Counted from the stretch's first letter, positions 1 to 7,836 are shown. The stretch is 64,000 bases of DNA from Virgibacillus necropolis (GCF_002224365.1 NZ_CP022437.1:4273423-4337422), one strand, 5' to 3'. Numbers and translations are program-made. The notes: generated from the sequence alone by a model not told the origin.

Positions 1-472
1 CATCTGTCGCAAGTTTAATATTATGTGATCGTTCCTTATTACCTTTTTTAAAATACGTAACATAATGCCCAATTTCTTTTTCCTTGATCTCAGCCAAAAG
101 TTCCGTATCTACACGAGGGTAGTTACTTTTCGTGGGGACTTCAATTTTTTTGGGTTTGTCCTTATAAAAGGATGAGCTAAATAAGGTCTGAAATTTAGGT
201 TTGTCCAACCTAATACCAGGTTTTCCTTCAACAATTTCTCCTGTCTTATTTAGCGTTGCATTTTTTGGTTCTACGGATATCTTTTTGTCTAGCTCATCTA
301 ACAAAATTTTTAGTTTATCTTGATTAATAAATAAGTTATCCAAATAGGATAAACCATATTGTTCCAGTTCAATTTTTTCCACTGCCTCTCCTTGATCGGT
401 CACAGTTAACTGCTGTGGTGCATTTGCTGCTTGCGCCGTTAACAGAAAAAACGATAAAATAAATGCATGCAT
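1..472 (-). CDS. VanW-family exported protein (partial, 3' end outside window)
   Basis: Only the first 157 codons lie in the window. The ATG at 472 is preceded by AGGAGGGA at good spacing. The N-terminus is a short hydrophobic signal-like segment ending near AQAANA. A peptidoglycan-binding-like region follows, and from about residue 140 the start of a VanW domain is visible (GHYVTYFKKGNKERSHNIK). The family (YoaR-like) is envelope-associated and of unclear biochemical role. The assignment rests on the pattern of the last visible residues and is moderately sure. Confidence 0.65.
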   Translation of the reverse strand, partial: MHAFILSFFLLTAQAANAPQQLTVTDQGEAVEKIELEQYGLSYLDNLFINQDKLKILLDELDKKISVEPKNATLNKTGEIVEGKPGIRLDKPKFQTLFSSSFYKDKPKKIEVPTKSNYPRVDTELLAEIKEKEIGHYVTYFKKGNKERSHNIKLATD

Positions 473-575
473 AACACGATCCCTCCTGCTGATAGTATTG
501 GTTGGAGGGAATAAATTCATGTAATCGAGATTAAAAAATTACGTTTAATCGGATGTTTTTTTATCGACTATAGTT

Positions 576-612
576 AAAAAAGCTAAAACCCGAGTAGAGT
601 TTTAGCTTTTTT
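576..612 (-). terminator. Intrinsic terminator of fni
   Basis: A perfect 14-bp stem (576-589 with 599-612) has a 9-nt loop and A/T-rich edges that give a U-run on either strand. It overlaps the last codons of fni. Confidence 0.85.
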
Positions 613-1660
613 CATCTAATAATGAACGACCCATGATAGTTACACGATTCGTATTTTTTAATTCATCAATTGTTTTGACACCAATTCCAAACATCGTCAT
701 TTTTAACTCAAATTCAATTTGCTCCATTGTTTCGAGAACTGCTTCCTCAGATTCAGTAGCCGCCTGCAGTAATTTACGGGCAAAGCCGGCAACATCTGCT
801 CCAATCGTCAATGCTTTCGCCGCATCTACACCCGTTTTCATTCCTCCGCTCGCAACAACTGGCACGCTAGAACCTAATTCACTCCTAACTGATACGATGC
901 AATCCTTCGTCGGAATACCCCAGTTGTTGAACGCCTCGGCTGCAGCTTTCCGTAGTGGATCCTTTGAACGAAGCTTTTCCACCTGACTCCATGATGTTCC
1001 GCCAGCACCTGCAACATCGATATAGGATATCCCCACATCGTATAATCGTTTGGCAACGGTACCATCGATTCCAAATCCAACTTCTTTCACACCCACTGGT
1101 ACGGTTAGCTTTTTACACACTTCTTCTATTTTAGGGAGTAATTCATGAAAGTTAGTATCCCCTTCATCCTGGGTGATTTCCTGTAAGCTATTTAGATGGA
1201 GCACGATAGAATCCGCTTCTGTCAAATCAACAATTCGTTGGCATTCTTCTGGTCCATAACCATAATTAAATTGAACAGCACCAATATTAGCAATCAGTGG
1301 CGCTGTTGGCGCGTGCTTTCGCACAAGAAAAGAGTCTTTATGTGCATCACTTTCAAGTAATGCACGGGTAGACCCAAGCCCAATTGCCCACCCTTTTTGT
1401 TCAGCAGCCTTCGCTAAATTACCATTAATTTCTTCTGCTAATTCCGATCCTCCAGTCATCGAACTGACGAGAAATGGCGCATTAATTTTTTTGCCAAGAA
1501 AAGATGAATCTAATTGTATATCCTTAAAGTCAATTTCAGGTAATGCGTTATGTATAAATGAAATTCCCTCTAGGCCAGTTGTTTTATTAATGCCTTCCAC
1601 ATTGTCGTTTAGACACAAACGAATATGTTCCGTTTTACGTTGATTGATTCCTAAATTCAT
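602..1660 (-). CDS. fni: Type 2 isopentenyl-diphosphate delta-isomerase (FMN-dependent)
   Basis: This cytosolic FMN/NADPH enzyme interconverts IPP and DMAPP for isoprenoid synthesis. The 352-residue product has family motifs: MTGG near residue 68, a KEVGFG segment, the glycine-rich AGAGGTSW stretch and ASGGMKTG before the C-terminal flavin phosphate site. An ATG lies 15 nt upstream (1675), but its ATGGAGGG is itself the Shine-Dalgarno sequence for the ATG at 1660, so I chose the shorter start. The gene stands alone with its own terminator, as in many Bacillaceae. Function is confident from family motifs. Confidence 0.93.
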   Translation of the reverse strand: MNLGINQRKTEHIRLCLNDNVEGINKTTGLEGISFIHNALPEIDFKDIQLDSSFLGKKINAPFLVSSMTGGSELAEEINGNLAKAAEQKGWAIGLGSTRALLESDAHKDSFLVRKHAPTAPLIANIGAVQFNYGYGPEECQRIVDLTEADSIVLHLNSLQEITQDEGDTNFHELLPKIEEVCKKLTVPVGVKEVGFGIDGTVAKRLYDVGISYIDVAGAGGTSWSQVEKLRSKDPLRKAAAEAFNNWGIPTKDCIVSVRSELGSSVPVVASGGMKTGVDAAKALTIGADVAGFARKLLQAATESEEAVLETMEQIEFELKMTMFGIGVKTIDELKNTNRVTIMGRSLLDEKS

Positions 1661-1918
1661 CGATTTACCCTCCATTTTTTGCTATCCTCATTCGTTCATT
1701 TTTCGTATTAGGATGTAAGGTTACAACATATACACCCATTATAACCATAAACATTTAAACAAATTGCGCCCATGTGATAGTAGAAGCAGCAACAACGGAT
1801 GCTTCAAGCTGAACCTTCTTCCAATTTCTTTTATGCAAGCACTATACCAAATGCTTATGGAGAAAGCCAATTGTGAAGGTCAGCTGATTTCAACGTGTTT
1901 GCAGACTCCTACCAAGTT
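1661..1918. other. Intergenic gap without a clear gene
   Basis: No ORF with a start and ribosome site was found. On the minus strand a 27-codon open stretch lacking an ATG (about 1745-1830) reads like peptide, but nothing supports its expression. Confidence 0.4.
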
Positions 1919-2761
1919 TTAGAAATAAATACGATTCCCCGATGGGTCTTTTACAAGATATTGTTCGCCATCAAGGTTAACGCGTTCACCTAGATTCTGT
2001 AAGCGCCCTACTATTTCTAACCGTTCATTTGTAGGAACGGTTATTGTATAGCTTTTTAACCCAGTTTCTTCATCGCTCGGTTCACTTCCTCCAATGCTAT
2101 TCCAGGTATTCGTACCAATATGATGATGGTATCCTGCCGATGATAGAAACACAGCCTGTTGCCCGAAATGATTTACAACTTCAAACCCAAATCCTTGTGT
2201 ATAAAACTTTTCGATGCTTGCAAGGTCAGATACCTGTAAATGAATATGTCCTATAATAGTTCCGTCAGGCATCCCCTGCCAGCCATCCACTGCAACTTCT
2301 TTCATTAAGGCATTCGCATCCAAAGGCAATGTACTCATTTCGACCTCCTCACCAACCCAGCCCCATTCATCTGGGTCACGATCGACATAAATTTCAACCC
2401 CGTTCCCATCAGGGTCCGCAATATATAGTGCCTCACTAACCAGATGGTCTGACGCACCTTGAACGGGGTAACCAGTATGAATAAAGTGGCGAAGTACTTT
2501 CGCAAGATCTGCCCGCTTTGGTAATAAAAAGGCAATATGAAATAGACCCGTTTTTCGTGGATCTAATGGTTTAGCATTTTCTAATTGTTCAATTGTTAGC
2601 AAAGATTTGATCCCACCTGCTGTTAGAACTGCAAGCTTGGGCTGTTGTTCAATCACATGAAAACCTAATATATTTTGATAAAAATTAAGTGATCGCTCTA
2701 GGTTAGCAACCTTTAAATGAATATGAGTTATATGTTTTACTTTCTCGGTATGAAATGTCAT
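1919..2761 (-). CDS. catE: CatE-like catechol-2,3-dioxygenase / VOC ring-cleavage protein
   Basis: This 280-residue protein has two vicinal-oxygen-chelate modules. Each begins with a metal-ligand histidine strand (THIHLKV near residue 15 and GHIHLQV in the second half). The first module ends with DPDGNGVEIYVDR; the segment YHHHIGTNTW lies in the second. The arrangement and length match Bacillus CatE (YfiE), which opens catechol at the 2,3 bond using Fe(II). AGAGGAG precedes the ATG. Substrate is inferred from family resemblance; another extradiol substrate is possible. Confidence 0.78.
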   Translation of the reverse strand: MTFHTEKVKHITHIHLKVANLERSLNFYQNILGFHVIEQQPKLAVLTAGGIKSLLTIEQLENAKPLDPRKTGLFHIAFLLPKRADLAKVLRHFIHTGYPVQGASDHLVSEALYIADPDGNGVEIYVDRDPDEWGWVGEEVEMSTLPLDANALMKEVAVDGWQGMPDGTIIGHIHLQVSDLASIEKFYTQGFGFEVVNHFGQQAVFLSSAGYHHHIGTNTWNSIGGSEPSDEETGLKSYTITVPTNERLEIVGRLQNLGERVNLDGEQYLVKDPSGNRIYF

Positions 2762-2904
2762 GAAGGAATCTCCTCTTAAATCGGATAAGTTATATATAGT
2801 GTACTTGTTTCCCTATTATATGGAAAGAGAAACACCACCTGAGGATCATCACTTTCGCGTTTACAATTTAGACTAAACCAAAAAGTAAATTTTCCGTAGA
2901 ACTC

Positions 2905-3219
2905 TTAACTAACTGCTTTCAATCCAATTATGGTAAAAATAATACCAAGAACACAAAAAACTCTAAATGCATTCTTAGGTTCTTTGAAGAAGATCATGCC
3001 TATTATGACAGACCCTAGAGTTCCTATCCCAGTCCAAACAGCATAAGCAGTTGATAGTGGGATATCTTCAAGTGCGTAAGATAAAAATGTAAAACTAACA
3101 ATAAAACCACCTATTAATACAACATTATTCATTAAATTATTACTTTCAGAAACCTTTTTAACACCAATAACCCCTATAATTTCAAATAATCCCGCAATAA
3201 TAAGATAACCCCAAGACAT
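2905..3219 (-). CDS. SMR-family multidrug efflux subunit (C-terminal partner)
   Basis: The 104-residue product has four predicted membrane helices and the small multidrug resistance signature, including an AYAVWTGIGTLGS segment and a Glu-containing first helix (LFEIIGVIG). Its ATG follows directly on the stop codon of the upstream SMR gene, so the two are translationally coupled. SMR pairs in Bacillus (YkkCD, EbrAB type) act as heteromeric proton antiporters for cationic drugs or guanidinium-like compounds. The substrate here is unknown. The pair is probably repressed by the divergent TetR gene. Confidence 0.88.
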   Translation of the reverse strand: MSWGYLIIAGLFEIIGVIGVKKVSESNNLMNNVVLIGGFIVSFTFLSYALEDIPLSTAYAVWTGIGTLGSVIIGMIFFKEPKNAFRVFCVLGIIFTIIGLKAVS

Positions 3220-3963
3220 TTACGCTTCCCCTTTCTTGTCGCTATCATCGGAAAATTTTAGTCCAATGATGAACAACGCTAATAAAAGAATTAATAAAAT
3301 CTTCACCATTTTAAATGGCTCGTGGAAATATAAGATATCAACCAGTATTGTTCCAATCGTACCAATTCCAGTAAAAACTGCATAAGCAGTTCCAATTGGT
3401 ATTTTCTTCGTAGCACGTATTAATAGTTCAAAACTAAGAAGCATGGCAATTAGTGTTAACAGCCCCATAGAATCAGATTTAAGACCTGCCGCCCAATAAA
3501 TTTCCACTAGACCAGAGAGAACCAAGAACAACCATGCTACTCCTTCAGTTATTTCTTTTCTCTCATTCTTTTTCACTATCGGAAGACTTTTACTACTCGA
3601 ACCTCTCTCCTGGCTAGTAACTTTTGAATCTTTATTTTTACTTTCCTTCTTTTTCTTAGGAAAAATTGTATAAGAAAAGCCCCAAATTGCATGAACAAAA
3701 AGAACTGTTATCCATAAAGAGCTAATTGAATTCGCTGAATCATTCTTATAAAACCCAATATCTTTATGAATAATCCAATCCTTTATATGCGTAACATACG
3801 ATCCACTTGGTAAATCTGACGCTGATACTAATCCAAAAATTAAAGTGAATATACCATGTACCAGGATAAAAATAATCAAATGAATATAAAAATACTTTCT
3901 TTCCAGCCGTGCATGTTCAGCGCCATACTTTTTATTCTCTTGAAAAGTCATTTTAATTGTCAT
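3220..3963 (-). CDS. 2TM domain fused to an SMR efflux subunit
   Basis: The C-terminal 105 residues are a normal SMR protein (AYAVFTGIGTIGT; Glu in VEIYWAAGL). The first 130 residues are an N-terminal extension of 2TM-domain type (ERKYFYIHLIIFILVHG, a second helix at ILWITVLFVHAIWGFSY) followed by a lysine-rich linker. A reading frame is open from 3996. The ATG at 3963 has GGGGAAAGGA immediately upstream, and an ATG at 3951 is an alternative; both give a MTIK or MTFQENK start. SMR subunits are normally about 105 residues, so the fusion is unusual. It forms a pair with the adjacent downstream SMR gene. Confidence 0.8.
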   Translation of the reverse strand: MTIKMTFQENKKYGAEHARLERKYFYIHLIIFILVHGIFTLIFGLVSASDLPSGSYVTHIKDWIIHKDIGFYKNDSANSISSLWITVLFVHAIWGFSYTIFPKKKKESKNKDSKVTSQERGSSSKSLPIVKKNERKEITEGVAWLFLVLSGLVEIYWAAGLKSDSMGLLTLIAMLLSFELLIRATKKIPIGTAYAVFTGIGTIGTILVDILYFHEPFKMVKILLILLLALFIIGLKFSDDSDKKGEA

Positions 3964-4001
3964 TCCTTTCCCCAAACCAACAATACAATCAATCACTTTT
4001 T

Positions 4002-4017
4002 TAATACAGTTGTATTA
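4002..4017. promoter_or_regulatory. Candidate TetR operator between divergent genes
   Basis: A perfect 16-nt palindrome, TAATACAGTTGTATTA with two central bases, sits between the SMR pair and tetR. TetR regulators commonly bind such sites in their own divergent promoter region. The assignment is inferred from position and symmetry. Confidence 0.6.
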
Positions 4018-4058
4018 TTAATAATATACCATATGCTTATGAATTAGTACACTTGTGT

Positions 4059-4069
4059 TATAATATAAT
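4059..4069 (+). promoter_or_regulatory. -10 element(s) of a probably leaderless tetR transcript
   Basis: Two overlapping TATAAT hexamers (4059-4064 and 4064-4069) end just before the ATG at 4071. Transcription starting 6-7 nt after the first one would begin at the start codon. No Shine-Dalgarno sequence precedes that ATG. Confidence 0.55.
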
Positions 4070-4070
4070 C

Positions 4071-4667
4071 ATGCCAAAATTAGTTGATCATAAAAAAAGA
4101 AAAATTAAAATAGCAGAAGCAACATGGAAGGTTATTGTCAACGAAGGTCTTGAAGAGGCATCTGTCCGTAAAATTGCAAAAGTAGCTAATATTTCTGTAG
4201 GGTCTTTGCGCCATTATTTTTCAACACAGTCCGAGTTATTTGTATTTTCCATGCAGCTCGTATCGGATCGAGTGGAAAATCGAGCAAAAAATAAAAGCTA
4301 TGAAGGTACACCACTTGAAGCAATGCAGGATTTCTTAAGTGAATTTTTACCAATTGATATGGATCGCCGAATTGAAATGGAGGTGTGGTTGGTTTTCTCA
4401 ACGAAAACACTTGTCGACCCTGCTTTAAAAGAATTGAGTCAAGTCGTTTATGATGACATGCATCAGGCGTGTTCCATGGTAGTAGAAAGACTCACTGATT
4501 TAGGTTTATCAAGTCCAAATTTGGATAAAAACATGGAAATTGAACGGTTATATGCATTGATTGATGGGATGGCGTTACATGGAATTCTTCATCCTGATCG
4601 ATTTTCTGCTGAAAAAATGCAAGCTACTTTGAAGTATCATTTGGAATCATTGTGCGAGGGTGTATGA
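4071..4667 (+). CDS. TetR-family transcriptional repressor
   Basis: The 198-residue product has an N-terminal TetR helix-turn-helix at about residues 28-50 (EASVRKIAKVANISVGSLRHYF) and an all-helical ligand domain after it. I prefer the ATG at 4071 (MPKLVDHKK), because the in-frame TTG at 4053 lies inside the -10 region. It is divergent from the SMR efflux pair with a palindrome between them, so it most likely represses that pair and itself until an SMR substrate binds. Confidence 0.9.
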   Translation: MPKLVDHKKRKIKIAEATWKVIVNEGLEEASVRKIAKVANISVGSLRHYFSTQSELFVFSMQLVSDRVENRAKNKSYEGTPLEAMQDFLSEFLPIDMDRRIEMEVWLVFSTKTLVDPALKELSQVVYDDMHQACSMVVERLTDLGLSSPNLDKNMEIERLYALIDGMALHGILHPDRFSAEKMQATLKYHLESLCEGV

Positions 4668-4842
4668 GTAAAGAACTTTTGGCTACCACCGAAATTCATC
4701 CCCACCTATTCATTGGGATTATCGCCCTTTATAGTCCTTGAGGTTCGGAAAATTCTTTCGGAGTACTGTTATAGCTTTATACATGTTAATTTCTAATACT
4801 ATCCTAGTTTTAGAATATACTGTAACTAAGGAGGCAATTACT

Positions 4843-5382
4843 GTGAAACAAAAAGCCAAGGAATTTGCAGAGAAAGCCCATCAAGGACAAACGCGTAAAA
4901 GTTCAAATGTTCCATATATCACGCATCCGATACGTGTTGCGGAAAAGCTAGAAGGCGCTGGATTTTCAGATGCAGTAGTTTGTGCTGGGTATTTACACGA
5001 TGTTGTTGAAGATACTACTTATGAAATAGAAGATATTGAAGCGGAATTCGGCTCCAGGGTAGCTGAACTTGTTGCAGCCCATACCGAGGATAAATCAAAA
5101 TCATGGCAGGAGCGAAAACAACATACTATTGACATTGTGAAGCATGCTGAAATTGACGTTAAAAACCTAATCGTAGCGGATAAACTAGATAATTTGCTAG
5201 GACTAGAACAGGATCTGGATTCACAAGGAGAAGCTGTTTGGCGCAACTTTAATGCAGGCGTTGAACAACAAAAGTGGTACAATAGCTCAATTGTCGAAAA
5301 TATGCTTGTTGGGATTAACCCCGAGGATGCACCGAGCTATTTTGCTGAATATAAGGATGCTGTAAAACGCGTGTTTGGATAG
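4843..5382 (+). CDS. HD-domain (p)ppGpp hydrolase-like protein
   Basis: The 179-residue product is a stand-alone HD domain of the RelA/SpoT hydrolase type: AHQGQTRKS and YITHPIRVA (His28), the LHDVVEDT core (His52-Asp53, Glu56-Asp57) and ADKLDN (Asp113). These are the metal and catalytic positions of SpoT/MESH1-like small alarmone hydrolases. No synthetase or regulatory domain is present. The GTG start has a strong AAGGAGG at 4828-4834; an upstream in-frame extension to 4738 has no ribosome site. Substrate is not provable from sequence; other nucleotide phosphates are possible. Confidence 0.78.
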   Translation: MKQKAKEFAEKAHQGQTRKSSNVPYITHPIRVAEKLEGAGFSDAVVCAGYLHDVVEDTTYEIEDIEAEFGSRVAELVAAHTEDKSKSWQERKQHTIDIVKHAEIDVKNLIVADKLDNLLGLEQDLDSQGEAVWRNFNAGVEQQKWYNSSIVENMLVGINPEDAPSYFAEYKDAVKRVFG

Positions 5383-5412
5383 TTTGCAAGTGCCAGATTG
5401 TATTTTGAGTCT

Positions 5413-5575
5413 GTGGATCGACTTTTAGGAACCATGGATCAACTTTGAAAGGATGTGGATTGACTTTCTCGAGCTGTGGATCAACTTTTCGGGTTTGTCG
5501 ATCGACTTACTGGTACTATCGATCAGCTCCACTCCACTTTCGATTAACTTTTAGGGTTTAGGGATTAACTTCTTA
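5413..5575. repeat. Minisatellite: eight degenerate units with exact 21-bp period
   Basis: The core GGATCAACTTT-like motif recurs with its first base at 5415, 5436, 5457, 5478, 5499, 5520, 5541 and 5562, always 21 bp apart. Between cores the sequence varies. One frame reads a heptad xDxLxxx (VDRLLGT, MDQL and similar) but is broken by stop codons. It lies between the HD gene and the rsgA terminator. Confidence 0.85.
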
Positions 5576-5596
5576 CCCCTGTGTAAAAAAGTAAAT

Positions 5597-5631
5597 GAAA
5601 ACACCTTCCTATTCCTGAGGAAGGTGTTTTC
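5597..5631. terminator. Bidirectional intrinsic terminator (HD gene / rsgA)
   Basis: A perfect 14-bp stem GAAAACACCTTCCT with a 7-nt loop sits between convergent genes, with T-rich flanks on both strands. Confidence 0.85.
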
Positions 5632-5635
5632 GTTT

Positions 5636-6700
5636 TCATCGTTTTTTCCTAAATTTAGACTGTGTATGTTGCATCTTTGAAATCTTTTTCCATCTATTTT
5701 TTTCTTCTAATTGTGCTTTTTGATCTTGCTTTCTTCTTTCATATGCCAGTTCGCGCTGTAATTTTAAATAGCTTTTGAAGCGTTCATCCGATAATTCACC
5801 ATTTGCTATAGCTTCTTGCACACGACATCCCGGTTCTGTATCATGCTGGCAGTCCGTAAACTTGCATTCGTTCTCAAGAACCTCAACGTCCTGGAAGGTT
5901 GCATCGATTGCTGTTTCTCCTTCCCACAGCTGCAATTCCCGCATGCCAGGGGTATCAATCAACAATGATCCATTTGGTAATCGAAACATTTCCCGGTGTG
6001 TTGTCGTATGACGTCCTCTACTATCTACCGTTCGTACATCCTTCGTTTCCTGTACCTTATCCCCAATTAACGTGTTAACTAACGTTGACTTCCCTACACC
6101 AGACGAACCAAGTAATGCACCCGTTTTTCCTGCTGGCAGGTATGTCAGTAATTCCTCTATTCCTTCCTTCGTTATGTTACTTAAAGGAATGATGGGTACA
6201 CCGATAGCAACTTCTTCCACTTGGGCAATAATTGTATCAATTTCGTCTTGTGCGCATTCGTCTCTTTTTGTTAAAATAATAACAGGCGTTGCTCCACTTT
6301 CATACGTTGATAAAATATATCGTTCCATACGGCGTAAATTCAAATCATGGTTAAGTGAGTTCACGATAAAGACTGTATCCATATTAGCAGCAACAATTTG
6401 CGCTTCCGTCCGCGTTCCAGCAGCCTGGCGAACAAATTGACTCTTCCTTGGAAGAATGCGATTAACTACAGCTTTCTGCTCATCTACCAATTTTTGTACT
6501 TCTACCCAGTCACCTACAGCTGGATAATCCAGTGAGGAAACTACTTGATTTAAAAACTTCCCACTCAAGTGTGAAAAGTATTCCATTTCACCATCTAAAA
6601 TCCGATAACTATTCTTTTGAACTGCAATAACGCGGGCAATTTTGTCTTCATCAATATCTTGGACAGACTGATCCCATCCAATAGTTTCAAGTTTGTTCAA
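5636..6700 (-). CDS. rsgA: Ribosome small-subunit-dependent GTPase RsgA
   Basis: The 354-residue product has an OB-fold N-terminus and then a circularly permuted GTPase domain. G4 (TKRD, 144-147) comes before G1 (GSSGVGKST, 198-206) and G3 (DTPGM, 249-253). It ends in a zinc knuckle with Cys279, Cys284, His286 and Cys292, and a basic C-terminal helix. RsgA checks late 30S maturation and is inhibited by (p)ppGpp. The start is TTG at 6700 with AGGAGG at 6710-6715. A short leader ORF and alternative hairpins upstream suggest translational control. Its divergence from typical RsgA hints that it may be a second paralogue in this genome. Confidence 0.92.
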   Translation of the reverse strand: MNKLETIGWDQSVQDIDEDKIARVIAVQKNSYRILDGEMEYFSHLSGKFLNQVVSSLDYPAVGDWVEVQKLVDEQKAVVNRILPRKSQFVRQAAGTRTEAQIVAANMDTVFIVNSLNHDLNLRRMERYILSTYESGATPVIILTKRDECAQDEIDTIIAQVEEVAIGVPIIPLSNITKEGIEELLTYLPAGKTGALLGSSGVGKSTLVNTLIGDKVQETKDVRTVDSRGRHTTTHREMFRLPNGSLLIDTPGMRELQLWEGETAIDATFQDVEVLENECKFTDCQHDTEPGCRVQEAIANGELSDERFKSYLKLQRELAYERRKQDQKAQLEEKNRWKKISKMQHTQSKFRKKR

Positions 6701-6707
6701 TTATTAT

Positions 6708-6758
6708 TTCCTCCTAAAATGTCGGAGGAATGACCGTGCTTACGCTAATCGTTCCTCC
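6708..6758 (-). promoter_or_regulatory. Candidate translational attenuator of rsgA (alternative hairpins)
   Basis: Three segments in transcript order are GGAGGAA (6758-6752, inside the leader ORF), TTCCTCC (6730-6724) and GGAGGAA (6714-6708, the rsgA Shine-Dalgarno). The middle segment can pair perfectly over 7 bp with either neighbour. The first hairpin leaves the rsgA ribosome site open; the second, with a 9-nt loop, hides it. Confidence 0.55.
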
Positions 6759-6808
6759 ATTTTGATATGTGTTTGTTGGTTGAGTGAAACATTTTTATAA
6801 ATAGCCAT
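6740..6808 (-). CDS. 22-residue leader peptide upstream of rsgA
   Basis: A small ORF starts with ATG at 6808, preceded by AAAGGAG at about 9 nt. It encodes MAIYKNVSLNQQ followed by ten more residues, ending EERLA. It stops 39 nt before the rsgA start codon. Its last codons form one arm of the alternative hairpin. It could be a regulatory leader or a true microprotein; no homology is recognised. Confidence 0.6.
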   Translation of the reverse strand: MAIYKNVSLNQQTHIKMEERLA

Positions 6809-6964
6809 TTAACACCACTCCTTTCAAAATGGATGAACAAGATTTCTATTAGTATACTACAAAATCGTTATCAGTGCTTTACTTATTTTTGCTTAATTCC
6901 AAATTTATTTAAGAAACCCTAAGAAATGACAAGGTTCGCTATTATTTCCCAGGAAATATAACAT

Positions 6965-7003
6965 AAAAAAACAGACACGGAACAACTCCGCGCCTGTTTT
7001 TTT
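6965..7003. terminator. Intrinsic terminator of the aldo/keto reductase gene
   Basis: A 12-bp stem (6970-6981 with 6987-6998, two G-U pairs) has a 5-nt loop and A/T tracts at both ends. Confidence 0.8.
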
Positions 7004-7011
7004 CCTTTATT

Positions 7012-7836
7012 CTATCGATTATTCATTTCACTTGGTTCAGGACCTTTACGCTCATTACGATCAAGCTTAGCAATCTTCTCCAAGTCTTCTTTGGTTAGTT
7101 CAAAGCCAAACACATCAAAGTTTTCTTCAATACGTGATGGTGTCACAGATTTTGGAATGACAATTCTTCCACTCTGTAAATGCCAACGAATGATAACTTG
7201 TGCAGAGGTTTTGCCATATTGCCGCGCAATTTCCTTGATCACATCATTATCCAATACTTCGCCACCCTGCATTAATGGGCTCCATGCCTCTAAATAAATA
7301 TCGTTCTTCTGGCAAAAATCCTGCAATTTAGTTTGTTGTAAATATGGATGGCATTCGACCTGATTAACGACAGGTGTTACGTCACATTCATCTAATAAAC
7401 GTTGTAAATGCTCAATATTAAAGTTACAAACTCCAATTGCTTTCGCACGGCCATCTTTATATAATTTTTCCATTGCTTTATACGTTTCTACATAATCATC
7501 ATATTCTGGCGTTGGCCAGTGGATTAAATATAAATCAACATAATCCAAACCTAACTTTTCCAAGCTTTCGTCAAAAGCTTTTAACGTATTATCATAGCCT
7601 TGATCCGTATTCCAAACCTTTGTTGTAATAAATAAATCCTCGCGGGGAACATTACTAGTTGCGATTGCCTCGCCTACCCCTCGTTCATTTTTATATACTT
7701 TTGCTGTATCAATAGATCGAAATCCAACTTCAATTGCTGTAGATACTGCTGGTGTTACTTCATCTTCAGGAACCTGCCACACACCATAACCAAGTTGTGG
7801 CATGCGAAGACCGTTATTTAATGTAATAAACTTCAT
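7012..7836 (-). CDS. Aldo/keto reductase (YvgN/YtbE-like glyoxal reductase)
   Basis: The 274-residue TIM-barrel NADPH oxidoreductase has the full catalytic tetrad: Asp43 and Tyr48 in SIDTAKVYKNE, Lys73 in TTKVWN and His106 in LIHWP. The C-terminal IPKSVTPSRIEEN segment contacts the cofactor phosphate. The closest family in Bacillus reduces methylglyoxal and other small carbonyls. A frame is open from 7878, but MKFITLN at 7836 has AAAGGA upstream and matches family N-termini. Monocistronic. Confidence 0.9.
   Translation of the reverse strand: MKFITLNNGLRMPQLGYGVWQVPEDEVTPAVSTAIEVGFRSIDTAKVYKNERGVGEAIATSNVPREDLFITTKVWNTDQGYDNTLKAFDESLEKLGLDYVDLYLIHWPTPEYDDYVETYKAMEKLYKDGRAKAIGVCNFNIEHLQRLLDECDVTPVVNQVECHPYLQQTKLQDFCQKNDIYLEAWSPLMQGGEVLDNDVIKEIARQYGKTSAQVIIRWHLQSGRIVIPKSVTPSRIEENFDVFGFELTKEDLEKIAKLDRNERKGPEPSEMNNR

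Noticed and set aside
633..986. Long opposite-strand open frames within fni, rsgA, fruA, lipA, the BCCT gene and others
   Set aside because: They lie fully inside well-supported genes, lack ribosome sites and have shadow-like composition rich in Ser, Ala and Pro.
1745..1830. Minus-strand peptide-like frame (LHKRNWKKVQ and following) upstream of fni's terminator side
   Set aside because: No ATG, GTG or ribosome site at a plausible place and a stop soon after; kept only as a note in the gap entry.
3964..4070. Guanidine (ykkC) riboswitch upstream of the SMR pair
   Set aside because: The interval is about 107 bp and contains divergent promoters and a palindrome; no ykkC motif is seen.
5413..5575. 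Regular repeats considered as a CRISPR array
   Set aside because: Unit length is only 21 bp, the cores are degenerate, and there are no unique spacers of constant length or cas genes.
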